A stretch of DNA of 64,000 nucleotides. Origin: a bacterium M00.F.Ca.ET.205.01.1.1 (GTDB lineage: Bacteria > Pseudomonadota > Alphaproteobacteria > Rhizobiales > Rhizobiaceae). The position numbers were made by a program, and so were the translations under genes. Below, one piece after another: positions 24,228 through 36,168 of this stretch (positions within the stretch are counted from its first letter, which is position 1; every line of letters begins with the position of its first letter). Location of the stretch: the NCBI GenBank assembly GCA_004791255.1, contig SRUQ01000002.1:527050-591049 (forward strand), in the 5' to 3' direction. Under the pieces are notes generated by a model. The model ran no database searches. It was not told the origin of the DNA and was given only the letters and a program-made list of their open reading frames with translations.

Positions 24228-25838
24228 TCAATCCTGCAGCACGCCGCCCGCCCCTTCGAGCGCCTCGCGCGTGTCGACATCGACGAACGCGCCTTCGCCG
24301 ATCTCGACATCGATGACATCGAGCCCACCAGATTCGACCAGATGGCGCGCGCCGGTGTCGCCTTCGAGATGAGCGATCGCGGCAAACAGCGCCCGCGGCA
24401 ACAGCACCGGGTTGCCGCGCTTGCCCTGATGCGATGCGCGGACAACCGAAGAGCCTCCAGCCTTGCGGAAGGCCGCGATCAGCCTGTCGAGATCGGCCGG
24501 TGATACACCGGGCATGTCGCCAAGCACAATCATCGCTCCGGCGGCATCGGCCGCAACCCGGGCGATGCCCGCCCTCAGCGAGGAAGACAGGCCCTCGGCA
24601 AAATCCGGATTGTCGGCGAAAATCATGTCGAGACCGGACAACGCGGCGTGTACCCGCTCGCGCTGATGGCCGGTGACGACGATGGTGTGCGCCGCCTTCG
24701 AGGCGACGGCACGTTCGGCGGCGCGACGCACCAGCGGCTTGCCGTCGAACAGCGCCATGAGCTTGTTCGGCCCTCCCATGCGGCTGGAGCGGCCGGCGGC
24801 CAGGAGCACGATGTCGACCTTTGGTTCAACCCGTGCCGGTGCTGGTTCGCGCGGCTGCGGCCGCGTCGGGATTTCCATCAGCAGGCCGCCAACGCCCATG
24901 CCGGCAATGTCGCCCGCCGTCACGTCGAGACCAGCGATCAACCGGTCCAGCACCCAGTCGAAACCGTTTTCCCTGGGGCTGCGGGCGCAGCCCGGCGCGC
25001 CGATGATGCGCTTGCCGTCCAGCGTGCCCAGCACCAGAAGATTGCCGGGATCGACCGGCATGCCGGCGCGGATCAGCGTCCCGCCGGCCGCCTCGATAGC
25101 GGCTGGAACGACATCGGCGAAATCGCTCATGGCCGAAGCCCCGAAGATCACCACCATATCGTTGTCGCGTGCCAGCGCGGCTGCCGCCTGCGCCACCGCT
25201 GCGCTCTCATGCGGCGTGCGCCGCTCCGCCGCCACCCGGCCGCCCGAACGTGCCAGCCGGGCCTCGGTGACGCGCAAAGTCTTGTCGAGCACGCTCGGTT
25301 TGATACCTGGCAAGACCGTCTGGATGACGCCGACAGTGACTGGCCGGTAGGCGTTGACGGCAAAAATCTCGCCACTGGCGCAGATTTTCGCCACCTGGTC
25401 GACCAGGGCCGATCCGACCGCGAACGGAATGATCTTCACCGTCGCCACCATCTGACCTGTCTCGACCGGCGCATGTTGCGCCAACGTGGCGATGGTGATG
25501 GCCGGATCGACGGCGTTGATGGCATCGATCATCCCGGCGTCGACCGTGAAGATGCCGGCGGTTTCGGCATGGAGATTGACGCGGCCGGTCGCGGCGGGTT
25601 TCGCCTGGATGTTGCGATGGCTCATCGCGGCGGCGATAGTCGCGGCCGCGGCATCCTCGCCGAGATCATCGGAGGCCAGCACCGCCGCCACGACCTCGGT
25701 TATGCCGGCCGCCTTCAGCGCCGCGATGTCGTCCCGGCCGAGCCGATGCGCCTTGCGCAATCGCCGCTCGCCGGCGGTCATCGCATGCGCCAGCACCGCG
25801 CCTTCGGCCTGATCGATTGGAACGGAGCCGAATTTCAC
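24228..25838 (-). CDS. Molybdopterin-binding/NTP-transferase fusion (MoeA-like plus MocA/MobA-like)
   Basis: 536 residues, GTG start at 25838. The N-terminal 320 residues contain a MoeA-type molybdopterin-binding domain (VIFGASAMSDFADVVPAAIEAAGG). The C-terminal 200 residues are a nucleotidyltransferase of the MocA/MobA kind with LLAAGRSSRMGGPNKLMALFDGKPL and IVLGDMPGVSP. Such fusions are thought to finish the cytidylylated molybdenum cofactor for xanthine-oxidase-family enzymes. The start overlaps the stop of the XdhC gene by four bases (GTGA). Confidence 0.9.
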   Translation of the reverse strand: MKFGSVPIDQAEGAVLAHAMTAGERRLRKAHRLGRDDIAALKAAGITEVVAAVLASDDLGEDAAAATIAAAMSHRNIQAKPAATGRVNLHAETAGIFTVDAGMIDAINAVDPAITIATLAQHAPVETGQMVATVKIIPFAVGSALVDQVAKICASGEIFAVNAYRPVTVGVIQTVLPGIKPSVLDKTLRVTEARLARSGGRVAAERRTPHESAAVAQAAAALARDNDMVVIFGASAMSDFADVVPAAIEAAGGTLIRAGMPVDPGNLLVLGTLDGKRIIGAPGCARSPRENGFDWVLDRLIAGLDVTAGDIAGMGVGGLLMEIPTRPQPREPAPARVEPKVDIVLLAAGRSSRMGGPNKLMALFDGKPLVRRAAERAVASKAAHTIVVTGHQRERVHAALSGLDMIFADNPDFAEGLSSSLRAGIARVAADAAGAMIVLGDMPGVSPADLDRLIAAFRKAGGSSVVRASHQGKRGNPVLLPRALFAAIAHLEGDTGARHLVESGGLDVIDVEIGEGAFVDVDTREALEGAGGVLQD

Positions 25839-26539
25839 GCCACCGCGCCCTTTGCTTCGAGGCCGCGCGAGCGGAAGGCATGGATCGTCTGCGCCAGAAT
25901 GGCGACGGCGATCTCCGCCGGGCTCGCCGCGCCGATGTCCAGCCCGATCGGTGCGTGAATCCGGGCAACCTGATCAGCGCTCGCGCCCAGCGCCAGCAGC
26001 CGCTCAACGCGCTTGGCGTGGGTTTTCCTGCTGCCAAGCGCGCCTATATAGAAGCAGTTGGCGTCGAGTGCCGCCTTCAGCGCGAAATCGTCGATCTTCG
26101 GGTCATGCGTGACGGCGGCAAGCGCGGTGTAGCTGTCGAGCGGCTGGCGCTGCAGCACATCTTGCGGCCATTCGGCATGCAAGGCGACGTCGGGAAAGCG
26201 GTCCGGCGTGGCGAAAGCGGTGCGCGGATCGATGATCTCCAGGGGATAGCCTGATATCCTGGCCATCGGCGCCAGCGCCTGGCTGATATGGACGGCGCCG
26301 ATCACCACGAGGCGCGGCTGCGGCAGATGCGCGTTGAGGAAGAAGGTCCGCCCTTCCGCCTCGACGGAACCGGAATTTCCCGACCGGAAAGCCTTCGCGA
26401 TCGCGGCTCCCAGATCGCCGGCGACCTGATCGCCTTCGCGCACGATGCGGTCGCGGCCATCACCGAGATCGGTGACGAGGATCGCCGCGCGGCGGGCGCG
26501 ACGCTCGGCATTGAGCGTCTTTAGCGCGTACGGATCCAT
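25835..26539 (-). CDS. XdhC Rossmann-domain protein (cofactor insertion chaperone, C-terminal half)
   Basis: 234 residues with the XdhC_C Rossmann fold (LVVIGAVHISQALAPMARISGYPLEIIDPR and IGALGSRKTHAKRVERL). XdhC binds and protects Moco, promotes its sulfuration and hands it to molybdenum hydroxylases. Here the protein is the C-terminal module only; the N-terminal module is encoded separately two bases upstream (26542-26880). Confidence 0.9.
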   Translation of the reverse strand: MDPYALKTLNAERRARRAAILVTDLGDGRDRIVREGDQVAGDLGAAIAKAFRSGNSGSVEAEGRTFFLNAHLPQPRLVVIGAVHISQALAPMARISGYPLEIIDPRTAFATPDRFPDVALHAEWPQDVLQRQPLDSYTALAAVTHDPKIDDFALKAALDANCFYIGALGSRKTHAKRVERLLALGASADQVARIHAPIGLDIGAASPAEIAVAILAQTIHAFRSRGLEAKGAVA

Positions 26540-26541
26540 TG

Positions 26542-26880
<339 letters not shown>

Positions 26881-26938
26881 CGTTGCTTCTCTCAGAGTCT
26901 GTTTTTCCAGACAAACCGGAAAAACTTAAAACATATGG

Positions 26939-28189
26939 TCATGCGGCGTGTTTCGCGCCAGCCTCGATCCATCGCCGCGGATCGACGGCATGTTCGGGTT
27001 TCCTGTCCAGCGACGCGCAGAGGTCGGCGAGCGCGTCGAGATTGTGCACCGCGCGGAATTCGTCGACATGCGGCAGCATCGCCTTGACGCCACGGGCGCG
27101 CGCCTGGAAGCCGTCGAAGCGCAACAGGGGGTTCAGCCAGATCAGCCGCCGGCAGGATTTGTGCAGGCGCTCCATTTCCTCCGACAGGCCGTCGACATCG
27201 TCGCGCTCGAGCCCGTCGGTGATCAAAAGCACCACCGCTCCCTGCCCCAGCACGCGGCGCGACCATATCCGGTTGAACTCGGCCAGCGTATCGCCGATCC
27301 GCGTGCCGCCGGACCAGTCCTTGACCGCCGCCGAACAGTCGGCAAGGGCTGCATCGGGGTCGCGATGGCGCATCTGGCGGGTCAGGTTGGTCAGCCTGGT
27401 GCCGAAGACGAAAGTGTGCACACGCCGGCGCTTTTCGGTCAACGCATGCAGGAAATGCAGGAAGATGCGCGTGTACTGGCTCATCGAGCCGGAAATGTCG
27501 GCAAGTACCACCAGCGGCGGATGAACTTCGCGCGGTGAGCGGAATTTCGGCAGGATCAGTTCACCGCCGGTGCGGGCGGCCGCGCGCATCATGGCGCGCG
27601 GATCGATGCGGCGGCCATGCGCGTCGGCCTTGAAGCGGCGTGTGCGGACCATATCGAAGGGCAGCCGGAGCTCGGCTATCGCCTTTTTGGCGTCAGCCAT
27701 CTCGGCGGCGCTCATCTGCGCGAAATCCTTGCCCCGCAGCACTTCATTGCCCGAGAAGGTGAAGCGCGCATCGACCTCGATCTCGGGGATTTCCTGCGCC
27801 GGCTGGTTCTTCCGGTGGCCCTCGAACATCGCCTGGGTTACCCTGTTCTCGGCGGCGCGCGGCTTTTGCTTTTCCCTGGCGTCGGGCGCCACCGGAGAAA
27901 ACATCGCCAGCATCTTTTCGATCAGTTCGCGCGATTTCCAGAACAGCCGGAAGGCCTCGTCGAAGGTGGCGTGGTCCTCATGACGCGACACCAGCACGGC
28001 ATGCAGGGTCCAGTAGAAATCGTCGCGCGAGCCGATCCCGGCGGCAAGCACCGCCTCGATGGCGTCCTTGACCGAGGCCGGCCCGACCCGCATGCCGGAT
28101 TTGCGCAAGGCGCGGGCGAAATAGACAATGTTGTCGGCGAGCCGCCCATCCGCGGTCGCTTCCCTGGGTTCGACGCGAGGCGCGGCCAC
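26939..28189 (-). CDS. CoxE-like VWA domain protein
   Basis: 416 residues, GTG start 28189. The C-terminal half is a von Willebrand A domain with the MIDAS DISGSMSQYTRIF and the LLITDGLERDD segment; the N-terminal half is typical of CoxE (VYFARALRKSGMRVGPASVKDAIEAV, and FEGHRKNQPAQEIPEIEVDARFTFSGNE). In Oligotropha CoxE works with the AAA+ protein CoxD to assemble the CuSMoO2 centre of CO dehydrogenase. Four bases after the MoxR stop. Confidence 0.9.
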   Translation of the reverse strand: MAAPRVEPREATADGRLADNIVYFARALRKSGMRVGPASVKDAIEAVLAAGIGSRDDFYWTLHAVLVSRHEDHATFDEAFRLFWKSRELIEKMLAMFSPVAPDAREKQKPRAAENRVTQAMFEGHRKNQPAQEIPEIEVDARFTFSGNEVLRGKDFAQMSAAEMADAKKAIAELRLPFDMVRTRRFKADAHGRRIDPRAMMRAAARTGGELILPKFRSPREVHPPLVVLADISGSMSQYTRIFLHFLHALTEKRRRVHTFVFGTRLTNLTRQMRHRDPDAALADCSAAVKDWSGGTRIGDTLAEFNRIWSRRVLGQGAVVLLITDGLERDDVDGLSEEMERLHKSCRRLIWLNPLLRFDGFQARARGVKAMLPHVDEFRAVHNLDALADLCASLDRKPEHAVDPRRWIEAGAKHAA

Positions 28190-28193
28190 GGCG

Positions 28194-29119
<926 letters not shown>

Positions 29120-29123
<4 letters not shown>

Positions 29124-29647
29124 TCGTTCTCCGCGGGTGCCGCAGCCCCACTATCCAGAATGTGGTAGGCGCGGGCATGATAGATCAGCGGCCGCAAATT
29201 ATCGCCCATGCGCAGGCCTGTCACCTTGCCAAAAAGCACACGATGGGTGGCCAGGTCCTTGGTGTCGATCAGTTCGCAGTCGAACACGGCGAGCGCGCCC
29301 TTCAGCGTCGGCGCGCCGGTGGAAATCACGTCCCATTCGCCGAGCGCGAAGCGCTCTTCGACCGGCAGGCCGGTCATGCCGGAAAAACCGATGGACAGCG
29401 GCTCCTGGTGCGAAGCCAGCGTGTTGAGGGCAAACCGGCCATTCTTCACGAACGGCTCATTCTTGGGATTTTCGCGGTTAAGGCAGACCAGAATGGTCGG
29501 CGGCGTATCCGACACCGAGCAGGCCGCGATCACCGTCGCGCCGCGCTTGCCCGCCGGCCCGTCGGTGGTGACCACATGGACGTGGCCGGCAAAATGGCTC
29601 ATCGCGTCGCGATAGGCCTGCGGCCCAATGTCATTCTTCTTCAGCAC
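29120..29647 (-). CDS. Flavin reductase family protein (HpaC-like)
   Basis: 175 residues with the FMN-binding split-barrel features FAGHVHVVTTDGPAGKRGATVIAACSVSDTPPTILVCLNREN and LIYHARAYHIL. These reductases supply reduced flavin to two-component monooxygenases. Its position at the head of the Mo-enzyme maturation operon suggests it may deliver reducing power there, but this is inference. Confidence 0.85.
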
Positions 29648-29829
29648 CTGAGATTTTCCACAGCCAGAACCCTGTCGCTATATATGGCTAGATATGACAT
29701 GCCACAAGCGAAGTGCCTGATCGACATCCGTTAAATTCGCGTGTTGCACCAAAGCCGGGCAGCCTTTAGGTCTTGGCGGACATGGCGCCCGGACCCATCC
29801 GGCCCGGCTTGGAGGATGTCTTCGACAGG

Positions 29830-30903
29830 ATGCGACCCGGGGCAACGATATCCGCCATGGTAGCCTGGCTGCTCCTGGCCGGCACCGCTGGCGCCCAGAC
29901 GCTCACGGTCGGCGTCGCCGCACCGCTCTCGGGACCATCCGCTCTCCTCGGCAGGCAGATCGAGGCGGGCTCCAGCCTGGCGGCGGCAGCCGACGGCGTC
30001 GAGCTCAAACCCGTCGATGATGCCTGCACCGCCGATGGCGGTGCGGCGGCGGCAAGGGAATTTGCCACGGCCAAGGTCAACATCGTCATCGGTTTTCTCT
30101 GCACCGATGCGATCGAGGCTGCCCTGCCGATCCTGAAGGACGCCAATATTCCTGTCATCACCGTCGGCGTACGCACCGAAAGCCTGACCGACCGCCGCGC
30201 CAAGACGGGCTGGCCGGTCTATCGGCTCGGACCGCGCGGCGATGATGAGCGCAACGCCGTCGCCGCCACCCTCACCCGTCTGTGGCAGAACGAATTGTTC
30301 GCCATCATCGATGATGGCACCATCTATGGCCGCGAGATGGCCGAGACGTTGCGGGCGGCGGCAGAGCAGGCGGCGCTGAAGCCTGTCTTCGTCGATACGT
30401 TCCGGCCGCAGCTCGACAACCAGATCGGGCTGGTCGGCCGCTTGAAGAAGGCCGGCGCCACGCATGTTTTTGCCGGCGGCGACGGCGACGATATCGCCAT
30501 CATGGGCCGCGATGCCGGCCAGCTCGATGCCGGCATCGTCTTTGCCGGCGGCGAAAACCTGCGAACACCGCCCGGTGATGTGCCCTATGCCGCGGGTACA
30601 CTGATGATCGCGCCGCCGGAATGGGCCGATATCGCCACGCCCAAGGTGCTGCAGGACTTTGCCGATCGGAAGATCGTGCCGGGCGGCTATGCGCTGCCGG
30701 CCTATGCAGCGGTCGAGATCGCCAAGGCGGCGACAGCGGAAGCGGCAAACGCAAGCAAGCCACTTGCCGACGTGCTGACCGGGCATGATTTTGCCACGGC
30801 AATCGGGACGGTTCGCTTCGACGCCAAGGGCGACCTCGCCCAGAGCCCTTATCGCGTCTTCCGCTTCGATGGCACCCGCTTCGTGCCACTGGAAAGCAAC
30901 TGA
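29830..30903 (+). CDS. ABC-transporter periplasmic substrate-binding protein (branched-chain amino acid type)
   Basis: 357 residues from ATG 29830, chosen because it gives a clean signal peptide (ISAMVAWLLLAGTAGAQ) behind GGAGG; ATG 29782 and TTG 29773 are possible. Leu/Ile/Val-binding-protein fold: TLTVGVAAPLSGPSALLGRQIEAG, VNIVIGFLCTDA, NIPVITVG. No permease or ATPase genes adjacent, so an orphan binding protein. Stop overlaps the next start by one base (TGATG). Confidence 0.85.
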   Translation: MRPGATISAMVAWLLLAGTAGAQTLTVGVAAPLSGPSALLGRQIEAGSSLAAAADGVELKPVDDACTADGGAAAAREFATAKVNIVIGFLCTDAIEAALPILKDANIPVITVGVRTESLTDRRAKTGWPVYRLGPRGDDERNAVAATLTRLWQNELFAIIDDGTIYGREMAETLRAAAEQAALKPVFVDTFRPQLDNQIGLVGRLKKAGATHVFAGGDGDDIAIMGRDAGQLDAGIVFAGGENLRTPPGDVPYAAGTLMIAPPEWADIATPKVLQDFADRKIVPGGYALPAYAAVEIAKAATAEAANASKPLADVLTGHDFATAIGTVRFDAKGDLAQSPYRVFRFDGTRFVPLESN

Positions 30904-31922
30904 TGTTCCGCACCGGCCCGCGCAACCTGATCACGGACGTTGCCGGCCTCAGCGTCGGCAATGCTTCCGACGCCAGGCTGAAATCCGGCGTGACGGCAAT
31001 CCTGTGCGAGGAACCCGCCGTGGCCGGTGTCCAGATCCTGGGCGGTGCGCCCGGCACCCGCGAGACGGACCTGCTCGAGCCGCACAACTCGATCGAAACG
31101 GTGCACGCCGTGGTGCTTTCGGGCGGTTCGGCTTTCGGCCTCGACGCCGCATCGGGCGTACAGGCGGCGCTACGCGAGCGCGGCATCGGTGTCGAGGTCG
31201 GCGGCTTTCGCGTGCCGATCGTGCCGGCGGCGATCCTGTTCGACCTGCGCAATGGCGGCGACAAGGACTGGGGCCGCTATCCGCCCTATCGCGACCTCGG
31301 TTATGAGGCGGTACAATCGGCCGTCGCCGATTTTTTGCTCGGCACGGCCGGCGCCGGCACCGGCGCGCTGACATCGGGTCTGAAGGGCGGTCTCGGCTCG
31401 GCATCGACGCTCATGGACAATGGCATCACCATCGGTGCGCTGGCCGCCGTCAACCCGACCGGCTCGGTGACCATCAGCCGAAGCCGCCATTTCTGGGCGG
31501 CCCCGTTCGAGATCGGCGATGAATTCGGCGGGCTCGGCTACCCCTCGCCTATGCCGGACGACGCAAAACGAATTTTGCTGAAATATCGCGACAAGCATAT
31601 CGGCGGCCAGATGGCGACCGGCGGCAACACCACGATCGCCGTCATCGCCACCGACGCCGTTCTGACCAAGGCGGCGGCCAAGCGCCTGGCGATTTGTGCC
31701 CACGATGGCTTCGTGCGCGCCATCTGGCCGACGCACACGCCGGCCGACGGCGATCTGGTTTTCGCGCTGGCGACCGGGAAAAGCGGTATCCAGCTCGACC
31801 CCGACGCGGCAATCGACCTCTATGCCGCGGCAGGCGCCACCATGGCGCGCGCCATCAGCCGCGGCGTTTTTGCGGCGACGCCCTCGGAGAACGATCTGTT
31901 TCCGGTCTGGGCGTCGCGCTGA
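30903..31922 (+). CDS. P1 (DmpA-like) family N-terminal nucleophile peptidase
   Basis: 339 residues of the DmpA/BapA type, which self-cleave to expose a Ser/Thr nucleophile and hydrolyse N-terminal residues or beta-peptides. Recognised by NLITDVAGLSVGNASD, ETVHAVVLSGGSAFGLDAASGVQ, the central GALTSGLKGGLGSAS and GALAAVNPTGSV, and GGNTTIAVIATDA. Exact cleavage site not assigned. Translationally coupled to the binding-protein gene, which may import its peptide substrate. Confidence 0.88.
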   Translation: MFRTGPRNLITDVAGLSVGNASDARLKSGVTAILCEEPAVAGVQILGGAPGTRETDLLEPHNSIETVHAVVLSGGSAFGLDAASGVQAALRERGIGVEVGGFRVPIVPAAILFDLRNGGDKDWGRYPPYRDLGYEAVQSAVADFLLGTAGAGTGALTSGLKGGLGSASTLMDNGITIGALAAVNPTGSVTISRSRHFWAAPFEIGDEFGGLGYPSPMPDDAKRILLKYRDKHIGGQMATGGNTTIAVIATDAVLTKAAAKRLAICAHDGFVRAIWPTHTPADGDLVFALATGKSGIQLDPDAAIDLYAAAGATMARAISRGVFAATPSENDLFPVWASR

Positions 31923-31933
31923 CGATGTGCCGG

Positions 31934-32185
31934 TCAGGTAGGATCGGACTTCTCTTCCTCGAAGGTGACCGCGACGTCGGAATTGGCCGACAGCCAGACC
32001 TTTTCGTCGACTTCGCCGACAAGGCTGAGGGGTATGTAGTGGTGATGCCCCCTGTGCTTGCCCATGCCGCTGTCGGCCTTGGTCAGCTTGATGCGCTGGC
32101 CGTCGACCTTGTCGACGGTGCCGACATGCACGCCATCGGCGCCGACGACTTCCATATGTTCACGAATTTTACTGGTGTCGGTCAT
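31934..32185 (-). CDS. DUF2171 family protein
   Basis: 83 residues from ATG 32185: IREHMEVVGADGVHVGTVDKVDGQRIKLTKAD, a PRC-barrel-like beta fold typical of DUF2171, then HHHYIPLSLVGEVDEKVWL. Stress-associated in related genera. Convergent with the P1 peptidase gene, 11 bases apart. Confidence 0.85.
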   Translation of the reverse strand: MTDTSKIREHMEVVGADGVHVGTVDKVDGQRIKLTKADSGMGKHRGHHHYIPLSLVGEVDEKVWLSANSDVAVTFEEEKSDPT

Positions 32186-32355
32186 GGTGGTTCTCCATTG
32201 GGCGGTTCTCCCTTGGACTGCCGACAATAACTGCTGACACCGCGATTGGATGCATTGCGTTTGCTTGGCAGGACGTTTGCTTTCCCGACAGGGCGACGCC
32301 GACGCATCGCCATGATAGAAAATGGCCGGATCTTGGTCGGCTCGGCGGAAACCCC

Positions 32356-33081
32356 ATGCGAATCCTGCTTCTGTTTGCGATTTCCCTGTGTGCGCAGTTT
32401 TGCGCTGTTATCACCGCCAGTGCCGGTGATGTCGCCGAGCTCGAAATCCTCGGCTTCAGCAAGGACGGCGGCGTCTTTGCGTTCGAGGAATATGGCGTGC
32501 AGGACGGGTCGGGATTTCCCTATGCCAACCGCTACTACATCGACACCAGCGACGACAGCTTTCTCAAGGGAACGCCGATCCGCGTCCGTCTCGACGACGA
32601 GAACGCCACGCTCGACGCGGCGCGCGTAAAAGCCCGGCAGAACGGCGAAGCGATCGTCAAACAGGCCGAACTGAGCGCGAACAAAGGCATCACCGCCGGT
32701 TTCAACCCGGTGACGGAGCTATCGGCCGATCCGCACCGGATGGCGGTCAATCCACGGCCGATCTTCTCTCCGGTCGACCCGCCGCTCGAGTTCCGGCTCG
32801 ACGAAATCGGCATGAACAACACCGAGGGCTGCGAGAGCCAGGGCGAGATCAACGGCTTCCGGCTGCTGCGCATAGAGGCGCAGGATGGCGGTGCAACCAG
32901 GCTGCTGCATGAGGACAAGTCGATCCCCAAGAGCCGGGGCTGCCCGAACGGCTACCGCATTGGAGCGGTGCAGACCTTCTCGATGGACAGCCTCAGCGCC
33001 TATGCCGTCCTCATCGCCGTGCGCCAATACGGCTTCGAAGGGCCGGACTTTCGCTGGATCGCTGTGACCGGCCGCCTGTGA
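32356..33081 (+). CDS. DUF2259 secreted protein
   Basis: 241 residues, signal peptide ending ITASA. Typical DUF2259 opening GDVAELEILGFSKDGGVFAFEEYGVQDGSGFPYANRYYID and the ending DFRWIAVTGRL. Cysteines in GCESQG and GCPNGY suggest a periplasmic disulfide. Function unknown. Overlaps the next gene by four bases (GTGA). Confidence 0.85.
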   Translation: MRILLLFAISLCAQFCAVITASAGDVAELEILGFSKDGGVFAFEEYGVQDGSGFPYANRYYIDTSDDSFLKGTPIRVRLDDENATLDAARVKARQNGEAIVKQAELSANKGITAGFNPVTELSADPHRMAVNPRPIFSPVDPPLEFRLDEIGMNNTEGCESQGEINGFRLLRIEAQDGGATRLLHEDKSIPKSRGCPNGYRIGAVQTFSMDSLSAYAVLIAVRQYGFEGPDFRWIAVTGRL

Positions 33082-33602
33082 CACCGATCGGTCAACCCGC
33101 CAGGCGCAATCGGGTGCTGAGCCGCCTTCGCCGCGCCATGCCGACACCTCGCACGGCGCTGCTGGGCGCTCTGCTGTGGGCCGTCATCATGGGTGCCAGC
33201 GCGCTCATCAACCTGTCGCTGGACGATTGGGCGGTGCCGGAGAAAATCCGCATCGTGTCGCTGCTGTTTGCGGGCGGCGCGGCAATTGCCTTCCCGATTG
33301 GCCTGTTTGCGGCGCGGCTGTTCTCGCTCGAAAGGGGCTGTGAAGTCGCCTTCGCCGCGGCGATCGTATGCCTCGCCGCCGCGACGGTCTGCATGACCGC
33401 CGTGATGTTCGCCCTGCAATACCGGTCATACTATGCCGAATGGCATGCACCCCTCTTCACCCTTACCTGGGGCTTCCAGCTCGCCTTCACGATGGCGGTG
33501 GCCTTCTACCAGTTCGTGGTGCTGGGCATCCGGCTTTATTTTCCGCTTGGTTTCATTGCCCTGCTTGGCGCGAGCCTCTGGTTTGCGCGCCAGCAGCGTT
33601 GA
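33078..33602 (+). CDS. Four-helix inner-membrane protein, unknown
   Basis: 174 residues from GTG 33078 (ATG 33138 is alternative). Four hydrophobic segments: ALLGALLWAVIMGASALIN, LLFAGGAAIAFPIGLFAA, AAIVCLAAATVCMTAVMFAL and MAVAFYQFVVLGIRLYFPLG. No recognised family. Coupled to the DUF2259 gene, which may be its periplasmic partner. Confidence 0.7.
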   Translation: MTPIGQPARRNRVLSRLRRAMPTPRTALLGALLWAVIMGASALINLSLDDWAVPEKIRIVSLLFAGGAAIAFPIGLFAARLFSLERGCEVAFAAAIVCLAAATVCMTAVMFALQYRSYYAEWHAPLFTLTWGFQLAFTMAVAFYQFVVLGIRLYFPLGFIALLGASLWFARQQR

Positions 33603-33654
33603 GCATTTTGTCTGCCTCTGTTAGGAGGCGGGCTAACCTGGAGCGGTTCAGCGT

Positions 33655-33745
33655 TTGATAGTATCGCCGACCCGCTCTGACTCTTTCTTTTTTGCGATTC
33701 CGGGCGGAAAACCGCTGCGCACCTTTCCAGGAATTGCTCTAGACA
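33655..33745. repeat. Dispersed intergenic repeat upstream of purB
   Basis: Contains AAAACCGCTGCGCACCTTTCC and GGAATTGCTCTAG, close to the copy at 4785-4835. It occupies most of the 158-bp gap before purB, so purB's promoter must lie within or next to it. Confidence 0.6.
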
Positions 33746-33760
33746 CATCAGGATTGACCG

Positions 33761-35068
<1,308 letters not shown>

Positions 35069-35072
35069 TCTT

Positions 35073-35100
35073 TCCTTCTCCCCGTTCACGGGGAGAAGGA
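35073..35100. terminator. Bidirectional hairpin between purB and the VOC gene
   Basis: Perfect stem with arms TCCTTCTCCCCGT and ACGGGGAGAAGGA around a short TC loop. No long T-run, but it sits exactly between two convergent stops and can serve both strands. The motif is a frequent rhizobial intergenic palindrome. Confidence 0.6.
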
Positions 35101-35118
35101 AGCTATGCTACCACCCAA

Positions 35119-35931
35119 TCACGCCTTGCCGGGAACGGTCCTGATCACCGTGCCCCAGGGATCCTCGCGGACCGTTTCACTGGCAACATTGTCCGAACGC
35201 ATCTCAACCCAGGCCAGGCCCGAGCGGGCCGGATCGCGGCGGCCGGCGCCGGCGCTCTGCCAGGCGTTGGCGCCGATGTGGTGGTGATAGTGGCCCGACG
35301 ACAGGAACACCGCCTGCCCGCCATACTTGGCTACGGTGTCGAAGCCGAATTCCTGGTTCCACCAGGCCTCGGCGTCTTCCGGCCTGCCGACGCGCAGATG
35401 GACGTGGCCGACAATGCTGTTTTCAGGGGCGCCCTGCCAGCCGGCATCTCCGGCCGGCACGCTGGCGACCACCGCCGGAATGTTCATCCGCTCGGTCGCC
35501 ATGGCGATCTTGTCGCCGTTCCACTTCCACTCCTGCGGCTGGCGATCGGCATAGATTTCGATGCCATTGCCCTCGGGATCGGTCAGATACAGCGCCTCGC
35601 TGACCAGATGATCTGACGCGCCCTCGATCCGGATCTGGTTGGCGGCGGCATGGCCGATCCAGCGGCCGAGATCGGCACGCGAAGGCAGCAGGAATGCGGT
35701 GTGGAACAGGCCGGCGCTACGCGGATCGTCCGGCTTGGCCGAAGCATCCGATTCCAGCACCAGCAGCGGGCGGTTGGCGGCGCCGAGCGTAATCGCGCCA
35801 TCGGCACGGCTCAGTTCCTGCAGGCCGACAACGGCACGATAATAGGCGGCGAGGCTCTCGGCGTCGCGCGCCTTCAGGCCGACGCGCGAAACGCTGACCG
35901 GCGTGGTCGCGGCAAAAGGCAATTCACTCAT
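35119..35931 (-). CDS. VOC-family dioxygenase-like protein (CatE type)
   Basis: 270 residues made of two vicinal-oxygen-chelate modules: VSRVGLKARDAESLAAYYRAVVGLQEL at the N-terminus and GHVHLRVGRPEDAEAWWNQEFGFDTV in the second half. Metal ligands would be His in LFHTAFLL, His in VGHVHLRV and Glu in GNGIEIYADR / WVEMRSD. Resembles CatE-like extradiol dioxygenases; may equally be a lyase or resistance protein. Confidence 0.82.
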   Translation of the reverse strand: MSELPFAATTPVSVSRVGLKARDAESLAAYYRAVVGLQELSRADGAITLGAANRPLLVLESDASAKPDDPRSAGLFHTAFLLPSRADLGRWIGHAAANQIRIEGASDHLVSEALYLTDPEGNGIEIYADRQPQEWKWNGDKIAMATERMNIPAVVASVPAGDAGWQGAPENSIVGHVHLRVGRPEDAEAWWNQEFGFDTVAKYGGQAVFLSSGHYHHHIGANAWQSAGAGRRDPARSGLAWVEMRSDNVASETVREDPWGTVIRTVPGKA

Positions 35932-36168
35932 GGCAGTCTCCGTTCGTGCCGCGCCCTTTGGCCAATCGAGGGGCCTGCGCCGGCAAATGACTTGCGTCGT
36001 TTCAGTCCCAAATCCAGGCCTGACACGGCTGTTCTCTTCTCACGATAGATCGTCCATCACCATCGTTCACACAAGACGCAAAGAATCGAACACGTTGTTC
36101 ACAATTGCGACGCGCCCCCATCCGTCGAGACGGTTGCACGAAGCAAAGCCGCTCGCTATTTGAGCGCG

